Of a stretch of DNA of 64,000 bases, positions 1 to 13,403 are shown in pieces. The position numbers and the translations under genes were made by a program. Every line of letters starts with the position of its first letter. Position 1 is the first letter of the stretch. The DNA comes from Diospyros lotus (Eukaryota > Streptophyta > Magnoliopsida > Ericales > Ebenaceae). Location of the stretch: the NCBI RefSeq assembly GCF_014633365.1, contig NC_068347.1:18994433-19058432 (forward strand). Reading direction: 5' to 3'. The notes under the pieces were generated by a model. It saw nothing but the letters and a program-made list of their open reading frames with translations. It did not search any database and was not told the DNA's origin.

Positions 1-1700
1 ATAATAGATAACAAAATATAAAATTAAATAAAATAATTTAAAAATTGGTGAAATGAATTGTATTAGTTAATAAAATATATATAGAGAGAGAAATTTAAAT
101 TTTAAAAATCGGTGAAAATAATAATGTCATTTAAATTTTAAATATATTCAAAATATATGATAATTTAAAAATATATTAAATAATATTAATTATAAGACTT
201 AAATGAATAAGTTCTTTTAATAAATTTAAAATTTTAAAATGTATTAAATAACATTAATTATCTTACAAATGATATATAGGTAATTGAAACTTATATATAA
301 ATTGTCAAATAAATTTATCTGAGGGAGGAGGTTAGATAAATTTATCTTGAAAGAGACAAATAAGAGATCACGTAAAAAAAATTTCAAATATGATCAAATA
401 AATTTAATAAATACGTTGAAAATACCAAACGTCCAGAATACTTTTTATATTTAACATTTTTTCTCTTTTATCTTGATTAACATACACCCCTAAAATGAAT
501 AGTAAATCACTTATCCTTTCCCACTTTCAAAGTTCAAGAATTTAAACAATGAAAGTATAATTGTAGATTAGATTATTCTTCCCTAATACCCTCAATTATT
601 GTGAATTAAATTTTCGTAATTGCTTTTCATTCACTAACATTACACCGTCATTTCAATGTTAACCATTGCGCATTAAATCCTTGTCTGCGTGCCTTTCGCC
701 ATCAATTAAATAATTGCTCTTCAGCTTCTGCTCCGCTCCAGACCTGCTTCCTGTCCGCACTTTTCTTCTTCCGCCTGCCTGCAGATACTGCTTCGCTTTC
801 CTCCTCTACTTCCCCTGGCCGAGACTCCTGCTACGCCTAGACCTCCACCTGGAACGCCCACAACACAACTCCCCCGCGCCCCCCACCCCGTGCTTCCTTC
901 ATCCCATTAATATATATATATAATTAGGTTTATGATTATGATTATTATTTTTTTTCATGGGCCAACTAAAATTTCTTTTTATTTTATTTCTTTAAGGTTT
1001 ACTTAATTGTATTTATTTGCTTTGCTCCTTTTCTACAAAGAAAATTTAAATTACGTAAAATTGACATAAACTCACACTATGTAGAAAAAATAACACAAAC
1101 CTAAAATTAAAATTAGATAAAAATATATATATAAAATTAAACCATAACAGAATGGCAAGGAAGAAAGAGAGATTGACGAGAGCTTTTAGCAACAAACACC
1201 TGAGAGAGAGAGAGAGGAGCATGGGCTCCTAGAGGCTAAGGCGAAGAAGAACGAGCTGTTGAACGCTAAGGCGGAGGAACACCAGGTTGAGAAGAAGAAA
1301 GAGTGGCAACTTTAGCCGAAACAGACGGCCACTCAGTGTCCTAAGTGAGGCAAGGCTGCTTATTCTCCAATGCGGCCCAAACTGCCTTACGCTTCCTCGC
1401 CTCATTGGCCTCAATCCTCTTGAGAGTAGCATTACCAAAACGAACCATTTCTCCAAAAACAAAGATAACAAAATGTCAAGTTACCATCAGTGATTGCTCT
1501 CAGGGTATAGGTTAAGCGGTCGGATGAGTAATATATTGGTATCAATCTAGTTGGCTACAAGTTTGGTCCCGTCTTAAACAAAAACCAAAAGTCTAACCTA
1601 CAATTTACTTTCCCTGACATAATCGAGAACACGAGCACCGAGGGCCACACAAGAGCAGTCATCGCAAGTTACCATCAGGGCTAGTCCGAGATTTTAGGAC
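1..1700. other. AT-rich spacer, no supported gene
   Basis: The sequence is mostly A/T with poly-A/T and TA runs and no open frame showing family resemblance. Two patches are less AT-rich: about 680-905 (C/T-rich) and about 1140-1490, which contains a GA run and short Lys/Glu-rich frames on both strands. I could not link either patch to a gene or a repeat family. Confidence 0.4.
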
Positions 1701-1984
1701 CATAAGTGAAATTTTATATGGGGTCCTTTATATTTAAAAATAAAATTACATGTAACGAATACAAATAAAAAAATTTATTATATAAAAATATTATCATAAT
1801 AATAGTTTCAAATTCATAATATTTTACTTTAAATTTACCTTTCTAGCATTTTTAGATAAAAAATCAATAATTAAACTATTACAATCAATTTGTTCCAACA
1901 TATATGTTTTTCAATAAATACCATCGTCAATCCATTCAACCTTTCTTGTTTGTTGACTGAATGTAAGATTTATCAACTTCAACT

Positions 1985-4250
1985 TTAAAAATTTTCATTC
2001 TACAGAGACAACTGTAACTAGTATGATTAGAAATATTCTATACATGATCAACATATTCAGAAAACAACAATACATTGTCTTCATGTAGTCTAACACTTCA
2101 ATTGCCTTCTTGGTCTCTTTTGGCAAACATCTCACAATATTTAGCTTAGAACATAACTCTTGTCCATTAATATCTAAATTCGTTTTGTACCTAAAAAATT
2201 CTTCTAGCTGATCACACGATCTCTTCAAATAATCATTATTTGTATAATATAATTTTTTCAAATCAAATAGAAATAAAAAAAAATATTTTCATATTCTTAA
2301 AGTTGTTCAAACCTATACTTAAGCAAAGAAAGAGTTTGATCAACTATATATAAGAAATAATCAACTCTAAAAGATTCTTTAGTTGAATGTGTTATCTTAT
2401 CATTGGCATTTTTATCAAATTGATTATTTCTATGAATAATATGTTTTTCTTAAAAAGTAGGTTCAATTTTTATTTAAGCAACAATTCTTTAGCAATAAGC
2501 ATATCAGATTCAAATGCAATTTTTGTATAGGTTTCAAGAAAAAAAAAAAAAAGTGCTTGTAAGTGACTTATAGCAACATTAATGACTGTATTGTTACTTT
2601 GTAACATTTTGCTTACTTTATTAATAGCAAACAATCTATTATACCAAATAACCATGTCAAATAAGAACTCAAAATTCATAATGTCATGTAATAGATTTTT
2701 AGCATCTTGAAATGCCTTAGGATTATCACATGTTTCCATCAAGTGAATTAAAACAACTTTTATATGTGGAGTTTGGAATCTTATTGCTTTAATACTTTCA
2801 ACTCAACTTTACCAACGTGTGTGTGATAGTGGTTCAAGTGTTGGGCCTTCCATGTTATCTTGCAAAATTTTTCATCACTTTATAAAAGATGAAAACAATA
2901 TATATAAGCATTGCACAATTCTAAAAAAAGATTTAATATTTATGCAAGAATTTGCGATGTCACATAGTGCAAGATTAAGACTGTAACAATCACATGGAGT
3001 GTAAAAAGCTTTTGAATTTACTTCTAGTACTCTTTTTTGCACACCTTTATGCTTTCATTTCATATTAAAACCATTATCATAACCTTGATCTCTTAAGTCA
3101 CCAATATCAAGTTCAAGTGTTTATAAAGCATTTATCAAAATTCATCAAACAATTATTGTCTTGAAGTATCGTCTATCTTAAGGAATTCTAAAAAAAAACT
3201 CTTCTACCTTAACTAAACTTGCTGAGACATTCACACATCATATGATTAGAGACACATGTTCTTCATGACTTATATCCAAGTATCACTGAAAAATATTTTA
3301 CTTCTCTAACTGTTTTAATGATTGAACTTTTGATCTTATCGGCCAATATGAGTATGAATTCATTTTGAATTTTGTGACTCGGATAATGATAGTGAATTTT
3401 CTTTTCTTGAATACGTCAAACGTGTTATTTCATAATTAGATCAAACTCAGCAATCATTTCAATCAAACCTAGAAAATTCCTATTATCTTCTTCATATAAT
3501 TTTTCACTACTTCTACGAAATGTCAAGTTATTCTTACTGAGAAAGTTAACAATTGAAACTATTCTCGCAAAAACATATCTCTAGTGTTTTATATCTTTGT
3601 TGATTTGATCTTTCATAGCTTTATCAATTGTTAAATTCTTTTGCAATTACCTTTCCAGTTCAATCTATTTTATCATGTTATCCATGTGCCCACTACTTAT
3701 TTCATGGTTTTTCAGTTTAGAATCAAGATTTTTCCAATCACTTGTCCCTTCATTAGCTAATTGAATATTGTTTCGTTCTTGTTTAAATAACTTGCAACAA
3801 AATTAAAATACTTTATCCAATGAAACGGAGTAGATCAACCATTTTCTATCACTCTTGTCACCATTTGATAAATGTCGAATGTAATATGTAGAAAATAAAT
3901 GCCTATTTTCTGAATCTTTGAAAAAATCAACCACATTTCCTCTCATAGGACTTTTTTCTACCAACAAGTCTATAAAATTTTGATCAATATTTTTCAATTT
4001 TTTGGATCAATTACGTCCAAAGGGCAAACTAAGCATTATGTATAAAAAATTTTATGTTGTTGTTTATTTCTATTTTTGACATCTCTTAATTCATGTTATT
4101 CTTGCATGTCATTTTAAACCTCTTTATCCACTAAATTATCGCACTCTTTATTTTTTATTATATTACTAATGTTCTTAGTGACAAACTTGTCTAACGCTTC
4201 TACTTGAGAGAGAATAAATTCTTGAGTTTTTTTTTTTTTCATTTCCAAAC
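1985..4250 (-). pseudogene. Decayed hAT-type transposase (TTF/MYM zinc-finger family)
   Basis: Read on the minus strand, three separated frames fall in the order of a plant 'zinc finger MYM-type protein 1-like' transposase. At about 3790-4010 is the N-terminal TTF-type zinc-finger region, with RHLSNGDKSDRKWLIYS followed by a broken continuation. At 2470-2742 is a middle block with DMVIWYNRLFAINKVSKML. At 1995-2261 is the C-terminal hAT dimerisation region, with GQELCSKLNIVRCLPKE and then YRIFLIILVTVVSVE. Frames between them are shattered by stops and frameshifts, and a Lys-rich N-terminal stretch begins near 4245. The family catalyses cut-and-paste transposition of hAT elements; this copy cannot encode a protein. 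Terminal inverted repeats and the 8-bp target duplication were not identified, so the element's edges are unknown. Confidence 0.75.
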
Positions 4251-4799
4251 AAATATTTTCTAGTGAAACTTAACTTTTTATGCATCAGAATCACATTCGA
4301 TGTATTGGCTTCTTTAACATCCAATTGATTCAATTTTTCACAAAAATCACTTCTCTAAACAAACTCTCACTAAAATCAAATCCAAAATTCAAGAAACATA
4401 TATATATATATACATATAACATATGCATAAGATTCATTGATTCACACACAAACTTGAAGAACATCCAAACATATTTATATCAAGATTAGGAAACAAGATT
4501 AAAATTTCCTTAAATCAACCCAAAAGAAGGCAAGAAAATATAATCAGGAAAAGAAAAACAAAACAAAAAAAAAAAAAGATTGAAAAAATACCTGTAGAAA
4601 CAAATCAATGTATCTATGTCTATTAACATGCAAGAGAAGATAATGTAGAGTGGAGACTGTAAATATCCAGTGCACAATAATTTTAGGCAATTTTGAAAAA
4701 CTGAAATTCAAGTAATCAAAGCTTTCTTGGTAACGATACTCTTGGATGAAGATGAAGAGAAGATAAAGATGGAGATGATGAGTCATGTTATGTTACTCA

Positions 4800-6566
4800 T
4801 GTACGCACACATCTTTATTCATCTGTGGGCTAGGCCTATTAAGGTTGCTTAATGCTTGGGCTAGGCTATAATTAAATTAGGCCTCCCTAAAATTACCAAA
4901 AATAAAAAATAAAATTGGTTGGATCTGAAATGGGCCCTAGGCAGCCAGCCTTGGCCCAGGACTGGCCCTGGTTACCATTGGATTCTTCTTCTTTTTGTTA
5001 AATTTCTTACATTTTCCTTTTTAAAAAGAAGAAGAAGAAGCAAATGGCAAGAACTTCTTCTTTGCCTTTGCCCTTCCCCTTCATTTGTGTCTAAGCTATC
5101 TTTAACATATATAACAACTCAAATAGCGGGCATTCTACTTTATTCATATTAAAATTAATAATAAACTGAGAAAATGAATTAGACAACATTTGGAGGATGA
5201 GATCTGTTCGGAGATGAAAGTCCATTGCGAGATCAAGTATTTCCAATTAACTTATTAGATTAATCATATTAATCACATAATCTCCAACATCAACACCCTC
5301 TTGCATATTGGCTCAAAACAACTTAGATATCTTATATCTAACTGTCTGGCTTTGCCTTTTCATACAATTCCTACATACATTCATAATCATGCTAATAGTG
5401 TTTGACATATGCTCATGTTGACATTGTAACTCATTGTCTTTTTAAATGATTTGTTTCCAGTGTACGAGTAAGAAGGTTTATGGCATTTGACATTTTTGAG
5501 AAAATTGTCGAAAGTAAATCAAATTATTAGATGATTTATCTTGCAAAACCATTTAACTTCAAGCTCAAATTAAATGACACCTCTCACTAGGTATTTTGAC
5601 TTCCATACTTGCCAAGTAGAAAACGCAATGCCATTAGGAATCATAGTGGGTAATCAAGTTTTTTGTCATATGAATACCCCTCACATAATAAGTTCTTGGA
5701 GTATCGATACAATTGAGTAAATAACTCTTGCCTTTCACATTTCATGTATGGTTTGATCTTCAACCCCTAACTCATTCAAACATCACATAATAGTTTATTA
5801 GCCTAATGAATTAGTTAGATTTTACCCACCACCTCAGCCAGTGATTAATTTGAATCCCTATAACCACACATAATTATAGGTTCTTGGCCATAATGATATT
5901 GATACACTGACAACATCTCATTCTTTAGATAAGTATGACAAATAACTTTCATGAAATGCACCCTTCTACAAATCTGTAGCTAGGGCACACCCAATCAGCC
6001 GTCAGTTTCCCTATGACGGTGGAAGACTACAATAAAATATTTTTACCATTTTTAATCTAATATTATTTTGTACATGTGAGAAGATTTTGTTCTTTATTAT
6101 TAAGGTCTCATTTTGCACATGATTTTGATGTACTATGATAAAACCATTTTTTTACTGCATATGTATTTATAAAATGAGATTTCAAATTCTTGAGACATTT
6201 AAATGAAAATGTGTTTTCAGTCATTCAATTCAAATGAAAATTTTGACAATGGCTTTATTAGAACTAACTTTTCTATGAAAGGAATTGTAGCTCAAAAACA
6301 GTTCCCCATCATTCCTGTAAGTTTGCTTGAATGGAAATAAAGAAGATAAAGTAATCTCTACTTCTATACATTAAGCATTATTCATGAGTATTGAGCTTAG
6401 ATGTGCTTTCAAGAGACACTGGATTTGAAAAATGTATTTCATCATCAAAGTGTTCAAAATCAATTACATTATTTATCAAAGATCCTTTGCAAAAAGAAAT
6501 TTCAAATCAAAATATTTTCTCGTGACCCGTAAAAATTAAGAATTTAACAAAAGCTCTCAAGTCACA
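4800..6566. other. Spacer without recognisable genes
   Basis: A G/C-richer patch at 4920-4980 and a GAA run near 5020 lie beside the hAT remnant. The rest is AT-rich, without an open frame or terminal repeat I can assign. Very old retroelement sequence is likely but not demonstrable by eye. Confidence 0.35.
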
Positions 6567-9236
6567 TGTAACGGCCCGTCCCTTGGAGCATAGAGGATAC
6601 CGTGAGTGGGTCATTATTTGAGTGATATCGAACAATAACACAAACTAAAAACTCACACCCAACCTTTTTAGAAACCATAACTCTTTATCACGAAGAATTT
6701 AGTAGTCATTCTTACAAAATCATTCATAGAGTACACTCGTCCCAAAAATATAAAACATTACTCTACCACAAGCATAACGACACCCAGGACCTAGTCTCGG
6801 GAGAACTATGCACTTGCTATCCTAACTTGACGATATGGACCCAACTCTATCGTACGCACCTGCGATTTCGAAATACTCTTACCTGGAATGATGGAAAGAA
6901 AACATGAGTCACAAGACTCAGTAAGCTCTAGAAAGAAAGGTTGTAGGATACAGACAGGACTCTTCCCATAACACCCTATGCAATTCATGCCAATGCAACG
7001 TCATACCATGTCATGCCTAATACCTGCTTTATTTCTAGATGCACAAACATATAATAAACTTCACATAAACAGTTCTTGGGGCCCACATCAAACACACATT
7101 GGCACCCTAGTCCCACATATAAATCTAAAATCAGCCTTTTATAGGCGACCATACCATTTCCCTTACATGTCCATTCCTGTCACTATCAACATAATTTGTT
7201 GCAGTGGGTCTCACCCCAGGGTCTTACCGTGGGCCACGCCGCCGTGGGTCTCACTCCCAAGGTCTTACCATGGGTCACGCCGCCACCCATACTCATCACT
7301 TAAAACCGTGCATTCTCACCATGCAGTGCAACACATAAGAAATGCAATGGCTTCTACAGCATAAACGTGATGACAAGGCCCTCATAAATCAAGCATCAGG
7401 CTATGCTACGCCCACATAAGAATTCACACATGCGATATGCTCTAAATACACCGGCTCACCTAAAGAACCCAAATCGGCTCTTAGACCAACCGGGTCATGT
7501 AAATGCTCACACATCCCATCACACACAAAGCATGTCCTCAAGTGAATGCAACCCAGTCCTTATGCAGTACACACATCATGATATGCACACAATCAAGGCG
7601 GGAATCTAGCAGTACTAGTTTTTTTGGCCCGTCTAACGTTTATCATAAGAACCGATGATTGGCGCCCATACATCCAGTTATCAAATGCCACGACCTAGGG
7701 TCGACAGTCAGTGGCTTTGTACTCCATACCCTTAGACACACTTACAGATAACACTGAACTTAGTCACTTTAAGCTTATCATTTCACAAACTACAAACTTT
7801 CTCCATGAAAACATAAACTCCATTATGTCATTCTTATGCTCATCTCTTCTCATACATAGGAAACCATCTCCACATTCATAATAAATTATTAATATAACCC
7901 CATTAAACCATAATCAACTCCTCTAAGAACTTAGGCCAACGGATACGGCATCATTCCCAAGGGAAGCGGAGCGATACAAAGCTCCATGACGATTGAAATG
8001 AAAGACACCAAGACATCATTGCTTAGCTCATTCCATTAACAGTAAACTCATTAATAAAACGTAAGTCATAGGGTGGTTGCCATGCGGATTATAATTATTA
8101 ATGCGTGGAATCGAGTCACAGTGAGGGAGTGAATAGAATACAAGAAACTATAGAGAGAGACGGGAAGTAAAAAACATGAGAAGAGAGTTAGGAGCTTGCC
8201 TGTATTTGGCCAATTCTTGACTTTTCTACGTTCCCGATGCGAAGTAAAATGTTATACAGAAAATAACAAGTTCACGACTCGAATTAATTAAGTTTAATCG
8301 CACAATCCACAGAATCTAACCGTGAAAAATTCATAATTTAAATATATAACACTTCCAATAATTTAACCGAGTTATCAAAATATTTTAAACATCGAATAGC
8401 CTCAAAAACCCCTTAATTCCCTCACTTTTCTTCTCTTTTCATCCATTTTCTCGTTGCCGAGCGCCTCCCTTCTTCCTCCTCATTTTCTCCTCTGTTCGTT
8501 AGCTCAAAGAAGGCCAAAATTTGCCTTTAAATTTCCCCAAAACAAAGGCAGAGGCGCGGCCACGTGGCAGCCGCTGGGTCACGCACGCCGCCACCGCCTT
8601 TGGGGGTCGAAATGATGCCGTTTCGGCCCTCCTATTTGGCTGAAAAGTTCGACCAATTTCCCTTGCACGCGCTGCTCCTCAGTCTCGATCCCTCATCACG
8701 CCCACGAACGCCCTCGTACGCACCCGCGCTCACTTTCAACCATAATATGCCTCGCATTAAATTTAAAGACATCCTCTACAACTTCCAGAATTTTACATTT
8801 TAACCCCATAACTTCCGAAAATGCCACATACACCCTCAAACTCCAATTCCTCTTATTACACTTATATCTCGAATTTTTTAGAAATTCGACCAAATTAATT
8901 TATTTACCATTTTCATAAATACTCCCAAATAATTTAATTAAATACCTAAATTTCCTATTTCCTCAAAATTACATAAATAAACATTTTTCATAAATCTCCA
9001 AATACCCAAATAAATTAATATTTCCTTTTAACCCACAAATATTCAATAATCACCATAAATACAATAATTAATAATTATTAACCATTTCTAAATAATTTAA
9101 TTAATTACCTTTAGTTCTTTATTTTCCTCAAAACCACATAAATAAATACTCCCTCTTAAATTCTCAAATATTCTATAATGCCCTCAAACACCGATTTGAA
9201 TAATTATTATTTATTTTCAAATTTCGGGATATTATA
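6567..9236 (-). mobile_element. Long solo LTR (about 2.7 kb), minus orientation
   Basis: The segment begins TGTAACGGCCCGTCC on the plus strand and ends GGGATATTATA, where the expected terminal CA appears to have become TA. The flanking pentamers are TCACA (6562-6566) and TCATA (9237-9241), a target duplication differing by one C-to-T change. No coding domain lies inside, so it is a solo LTR rather than a full element. Read on the minus strand, its start (TATAATATCCC) and end (GGGCCGTTACA) resemble those of the solo LTR at 49152-51696 (TGTAATACCCC, GGGCGTTACA). That sets the orientation and suggests a related family of very long LTRs, probably Ty3/gypsy. A GC-richer block at 8450-8740 resembles the transcribed leader part of such LTRs. 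Confidence 0.75.
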
Positions 9237-9573
9237 TCATAGCTTAATTCTACTATGTCATATGTTGTCTTACTTTTGATATTATTTTGATGATGAAAAA
9301 CTTTATAACTATTGGATTTTCAAAATAAAATATATTTTATATATTGAATTTTTAAATAAGGAAAATCCTGTGTTGCTTTTGAGGTAAATTATTGTTTTAA
9401 ATAAATGACAAATTTTTCATTGGAAAACATCATTTTGCCATTTAAGAAATATGTCTTTGAAATCAAATGAATTTATGTATGAAGTACATTAATAATTCTT
9501 TTAAAATCATACACATCATTTAAAAACAAGACAAAAACTATCGACTTTTTCATTCTACCTGTCGACCATTTTA

Positions 9574-9807
9574 TGTTAAGAATCAAGATCCTACCTAATC
9601 ACTCCTTGATTCTCTTTTTTTTTTTTCTATTTTTTATTTTTTGTATATATTTGATTTATTACTTAGATTAGTATCCCTAAATCAGGGTACTAGTTAGGAA
9701 GGTTGCTATTATTTAGGCATAACTTTTATCTCTTTCTCGTGTATAAAATAACTATTGTACATTTAAATCCACATATTCAAAAATACTTCTCCAGAGGAAA
9801 TTTTACA
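9574..9807 (+). repeat. 5' LTR of copia element 1
   Basis: It is 234 bp, begins TG, ends CA, and matches 15943-16174 with a few substitutions and small indels in the T-rich stretch. A TATA-like GTATAAAATA lies near 9740. Confidence 0.9.
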
Positions 9808-9820
9808 TGGTATCAGAGCT
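9808..9820 (+). promoter_or_regulatory. Primer-binding site (initiator Met-tRNA type)
   Basis: TGGTATCAGAGCT follows the 5' LTR with no spacer. It is complementary to the 3' end of plant initiator methionine tRNA, the usual minus-strand primer of copia elements. Confidence 0.9.
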
Positions 9821-9871
9821 GTGAAATCTCCATAGGCCACTCAACTCCAAGTGTCCATTCTTTTTAGTTTC

Positions 9872-12590
9872 ATGGCAAAGAATGATGAAACTTCAAATAC
9901 AACCAATCCCTCTACCAACATGTACGATGATTCAAGTGATCCCTTTTATCTCCATCACTCTGACCAACCAGGTTTAGTTCATGTGACCCAACTGTTAGTG
10001 TAGGTGCTCTAGACCCAATCAGATTGTGTATGTTATACACTGATAATTGCAATCATATTTATTATTGAATAAGAAGTTATTCAAATTCACAAGAAATCAT
10101 TCTATTAGTTTCTTGATATTATTGTAATGACCAAATGAAACTAGATAGAAATCCATATGATGTATACTGTGATTAATCTATAAAGATGTGAGATGATGCA
10201 TCACAGTTTGTAGACATCATTAAATGTCTCAAGTCGTAGTAATGTCAAGAATGGACATTGATTTGCGATAAGACTTGTATGTGCTATGTTTTTGCTATGT
10301 GATAGCAATGGGGGTATCACACCCATAGGCATGAGGATGCCTAAACAAGTACATAGGTGACCAATGTTGGATAACGTCTCACTGAATATGACTCGCCATG
10401 AGAATCATTTTGGTTATATGTTGATGGAATTCTCATATGAGATGGGTGTAACTAATCCTTGAACCTGAGGTTGTCACGGTCATCTCATAAGAAAACCAAT
10501 ATGCTTTGATATCGTTTCGATGGGTCTAGACAAAGGCTGTAAGTGGGTGATTGTTGGGCATATCGTGAGGCTTATGGAGATGGGTGCATAACCAAGATGT
10601 AACTCTTCTATCCTTTGATAGAGGAAGATGTATCTAAGGTGCCTTCGGTGGATATTCACTTTAAATCCATGGCCATGGTGAAAGAGATCAATAAGAAGTT
10701 ATTGATTCACTTTCTATTGAGTTAGGATATCCGGATGATCGAAGAAAACTCATGTGATCATAATCAAATAAAACATCGCCAAACTTGAGATCATAAAAGA
10801 TACATTGACGAGAGGATCGAATTACACGGTAACCATGCTTGTGAAAGGTTGTTTACAGATTATGAATCCTTCTGAATAATTGGGTAGGCATGGCATCTTG
10901 CTAGAGGCCAATCTTGTCTTATGTATTCATACCGACACATTGCCAACATATTCGGAAGCCTAATGAGTCATACGCAATAGGTATGGTCCCTGGCTTAAAC
11001 TATGAGAGTAGACATATGGTTGAATGGGACACTTTGGCAAGAAGTGGTGCCATCGCAGGTTTTCACGGAAAAATAACAAATAGACGTAATGACATCGATA
11101 TGACGTGGGGTCGTTATAAAGGAAAGAGTTTCCTAAAATGGTAATTGATTAAATTATGAAGAGTTTCTAATTTAATAATTTTCTATTTGTTGGAGTGGCA
11201 AATAGGAAATAAAAATATATTTGGGCTTAAATTAATATTTGAGCTAAATTGGATATGTGTCAAATATTAAATTAAATATTATATTTGGACTAAATTAAAT
11301 TTGGGTCAAATATTAAATTAAATAATATATTTGAGTTAAATTAGATTTGGACCAAATATTTTATTTAAACTTATTATTGGATTTGGACCACTTAATTAAG
11401 TTTCTAGTTGGACTAGGATAAATCCATTTAATTAAGTTCCTAACTGAATTAAAATAAATGGGCCAACCCATATCCATTAGGGTTTAAGAAACCCTAGGAC
11501 TCCTCTATAAATACCTCTTTAAGGGTTGCCCAATTGATGAAGTTTTTTTATGTGATTTTTCAAGAGTTGAAAAATAATTGTCCATCACTCTCTCTTGTTT
11601 CTTTTTGCATTGATTTGAAATGAGGGCATTCTTTTTCGTCTGTACACAAGCCACAAAAAGGAGAAAGAGCTAGAACTCCTATTCCGCTCTCCTCATCAAC
11701 AGACGCGTGCCGCGTATCACAAGTTAAAGGCCACACTTGGACGGCTTGAATTCGCAAACGACTCGAAAATCTAAAGGTTAGATTTATTTTATTATATATG
11801 TGATTGTTTTGATTTGGACGTTGATCCAATTGTTAGGAATCGGGATTAGGTTCAAAATTTTGAACTACGTTGTTTGCCCTTTACTTTTAAAACAATTGAC
11901 ATAGAACAACTATCCTTTTTGGAGTCATGCCATGCTCATGGCTCTTACCACCAAGAACAATAATGGCTTTGTGGACAGATCCATCACGAAGCCCTCAGCA
12001 ACATCCACCGAAGAACACAAGCAATAGACTCGTTGTAATCTCCTCGTCAAAGGTTGGATCCTCAACACTATTTCATCCAACATTGCTCAAAGTGTGATGT
12101 ATAATAACAGTACATCCAAGATGTAGTTGGAATGGAAAATGTGTTTCTCTCATGCGAATAGTGTGCATCTTTTTCATGTTGAACAAGAGATTCATGAGTG
12201 CGTTCAATGAGACATGAGCTTTGTTGACTATTACACCAAATTAAAAGGCCTGTGGGATGCACGTGATGCTCTAAGTCCTCTTCCATCTAGTAACGGCGAC
12301 ATGGCAAAAAAGTTACAAAAGTATCAACAAATACAACGTATTATTCAATTCCTCATGAGACTCAACCCCATTTATGTCGGAGCTTAATGGAAGACCTTAC
12401 TCATGAATCCCTTGCCACCTATGAACAAGGTATTTTCCCTCATTATTCAAGATGAAAAAAAGCGAAAACGTCTTTTCAGAGGTGATTGGGAAAACACTAG
12501 ATGTAGTTATCTTTGCTATCAAAGATGGACCACCAAATTTCAACAAGAATTACTCACCAAGAAATTCACATCTCAAGTGTGATCGTTGCA
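9872..12590 (+). pseudogene. gag remnant of copia element 1
   Basis: The frame starts with a Ser/Asn/Thr-rich N-terminus at ATG 9872 and the copia gag signature DPFYLHHSDQPGLV, then stops at a solo LTR insertion (9999). It resumes after 11894 with WSHAMLMALTTKNNNGFVD, KLKGLWDARDALSPLP and a region leading to a broken CxxC near 12580, where the zinc knuckle would begin. The gag product normally forms the cytoplasmic virus-like particle. Stops, at least one frameshift and the 1.9-kb insertion make this copy non-functional. Homology ends close to 12590, where unrelated sequence begins. Confidence 0.75.
9999..11894 (+). mobile_element. Solo-LTR-like insertion inside gag of copia element 1
   Basis: This 1.9-kb block splits the gag frame. 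It begins TGTAGGTGCTCTAGACCC and ends TTTTAAAACA. A TATA box (TATAAATA, 11506-11513) sits about 390 bp before the end, as in a U3-R boundary on the plus strand. No coding domain is present. The target duplication is not clean (GTTAG on the left, ATTGA on the right), so the ends could be off by a few bases. The family is probably a long-LTR gypsy or LARD type, by inference only. Confidence 0.6.
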
Positions 12591-12859
12591 ACCTTGTTGC
12601 AACCTTGCTTGGCTTCCCCGACTGCCATCGCGACCATCACCGCCTCTGCCGACCATCAACGCCGTTGCCCGCCACTGTCGGATCTGAAGCCAGATCTGGG
12701 TTGATCCAACCCGATCAGGTTTGAGCCGACTCGACCCGATTTAGGTTCGACCCATTCCTGATTTGACCTATTAAATCTGACCCGCACCTGATCCGATCCA
12801 CCAATTAGATCTTACCCATACCTGATTTGTCCAAATCTAAGCCAGAACCCAGATCCAAC

Positions 12860-13403
12860 ATGCCAAGGCACATCATACCAAGACCCCGGCCTCGATGCGG
12901 TGCCTGCATAGTCTTGCATGCCCAATGTCCCCCACGATGCATCTTTGCCCCCTACTTTAGCCATGAGGAATGAGCTACTGATTTTGCCTATCATCTACAG
13001 AGTTTTTGGTGTCAACAATGCCTCCCTTCTTCTGGCCTAGCTTCCAGCAAGAGACCGGTCTGAGGTAGCCGTTTCACTTACTATTGAAGCTTTAGCTCAG
13101 CTTCAAGATCTCGTCTATGGCTATGTATCTCATATCCTTACCCTTCAACAACAGGTTAGTGATTTACAAGTTTATCAAGCTCATTTGCAGGATTTAATCT
13201 TTGCAACCTATCTTGCACATCCCCAACCTGTCCTAGATTGGTCTCTCCCACAGCCCGATCAAAACCCAAATTGGAGCTTTGAACTTCCCATCATCCCAAA
13301 GGACGTCCCTCATCCTAGTTTCCTAGAGACTACTCTTCTACCTCACTCTGGCAAAACTAGCAGTAGCCAGATGCCACTTCGAGATGACATCGATAAGGTA
13401 TGA
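12860..13403 (+). pseudogene. LOB-domain (LBD) transcription factor fragment captured inside a copia element
   Basis: From an ATG at 12860 the frame gives the LOB zinc-finger-like block CX2CX6CX3C (CGACIVLHAQCPPRC) followed by IFAPYFSHEE, then a TGA at 12971. A one-base frame shift near 12990 leads to the GAS block (YRVFGVNNASLLLA), a TAG at 13038, then DRSEVAVSLTIEALAQLQD, VYGYVSHI and the leucine-rich coil (LTLQQQVSDLQVYQAHLQDL). A Pro/Ser-rich C-terminus stops at 13401-13403. LBD proteins are plant nuclear DNA-binding regulators; the motif spacing is class I, closest in feel to the LBD16/18/29 group. No intron is apparent across the domain. One frameshift and two stops make it a pseudogene. 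It lies in the same orientation as the host element, between gag and the pol tail. Confidence 0.85.

Noticed and set aside
1229..1493. Overlapping frames on both strands near 1.2-1.5 kb
   Set aside because: Both are short, Arg/Leu- or Lys-rich, without splice context or family resemblance.
7190..7310. Repeated GTGGGTCTCAC...GGTCTTACC(A/G)TGGG segment as a regulatory array
   Set aside because: It is an internal short duplication within the solo LTR 6567-9236 and has no independent support as a regulatory site.
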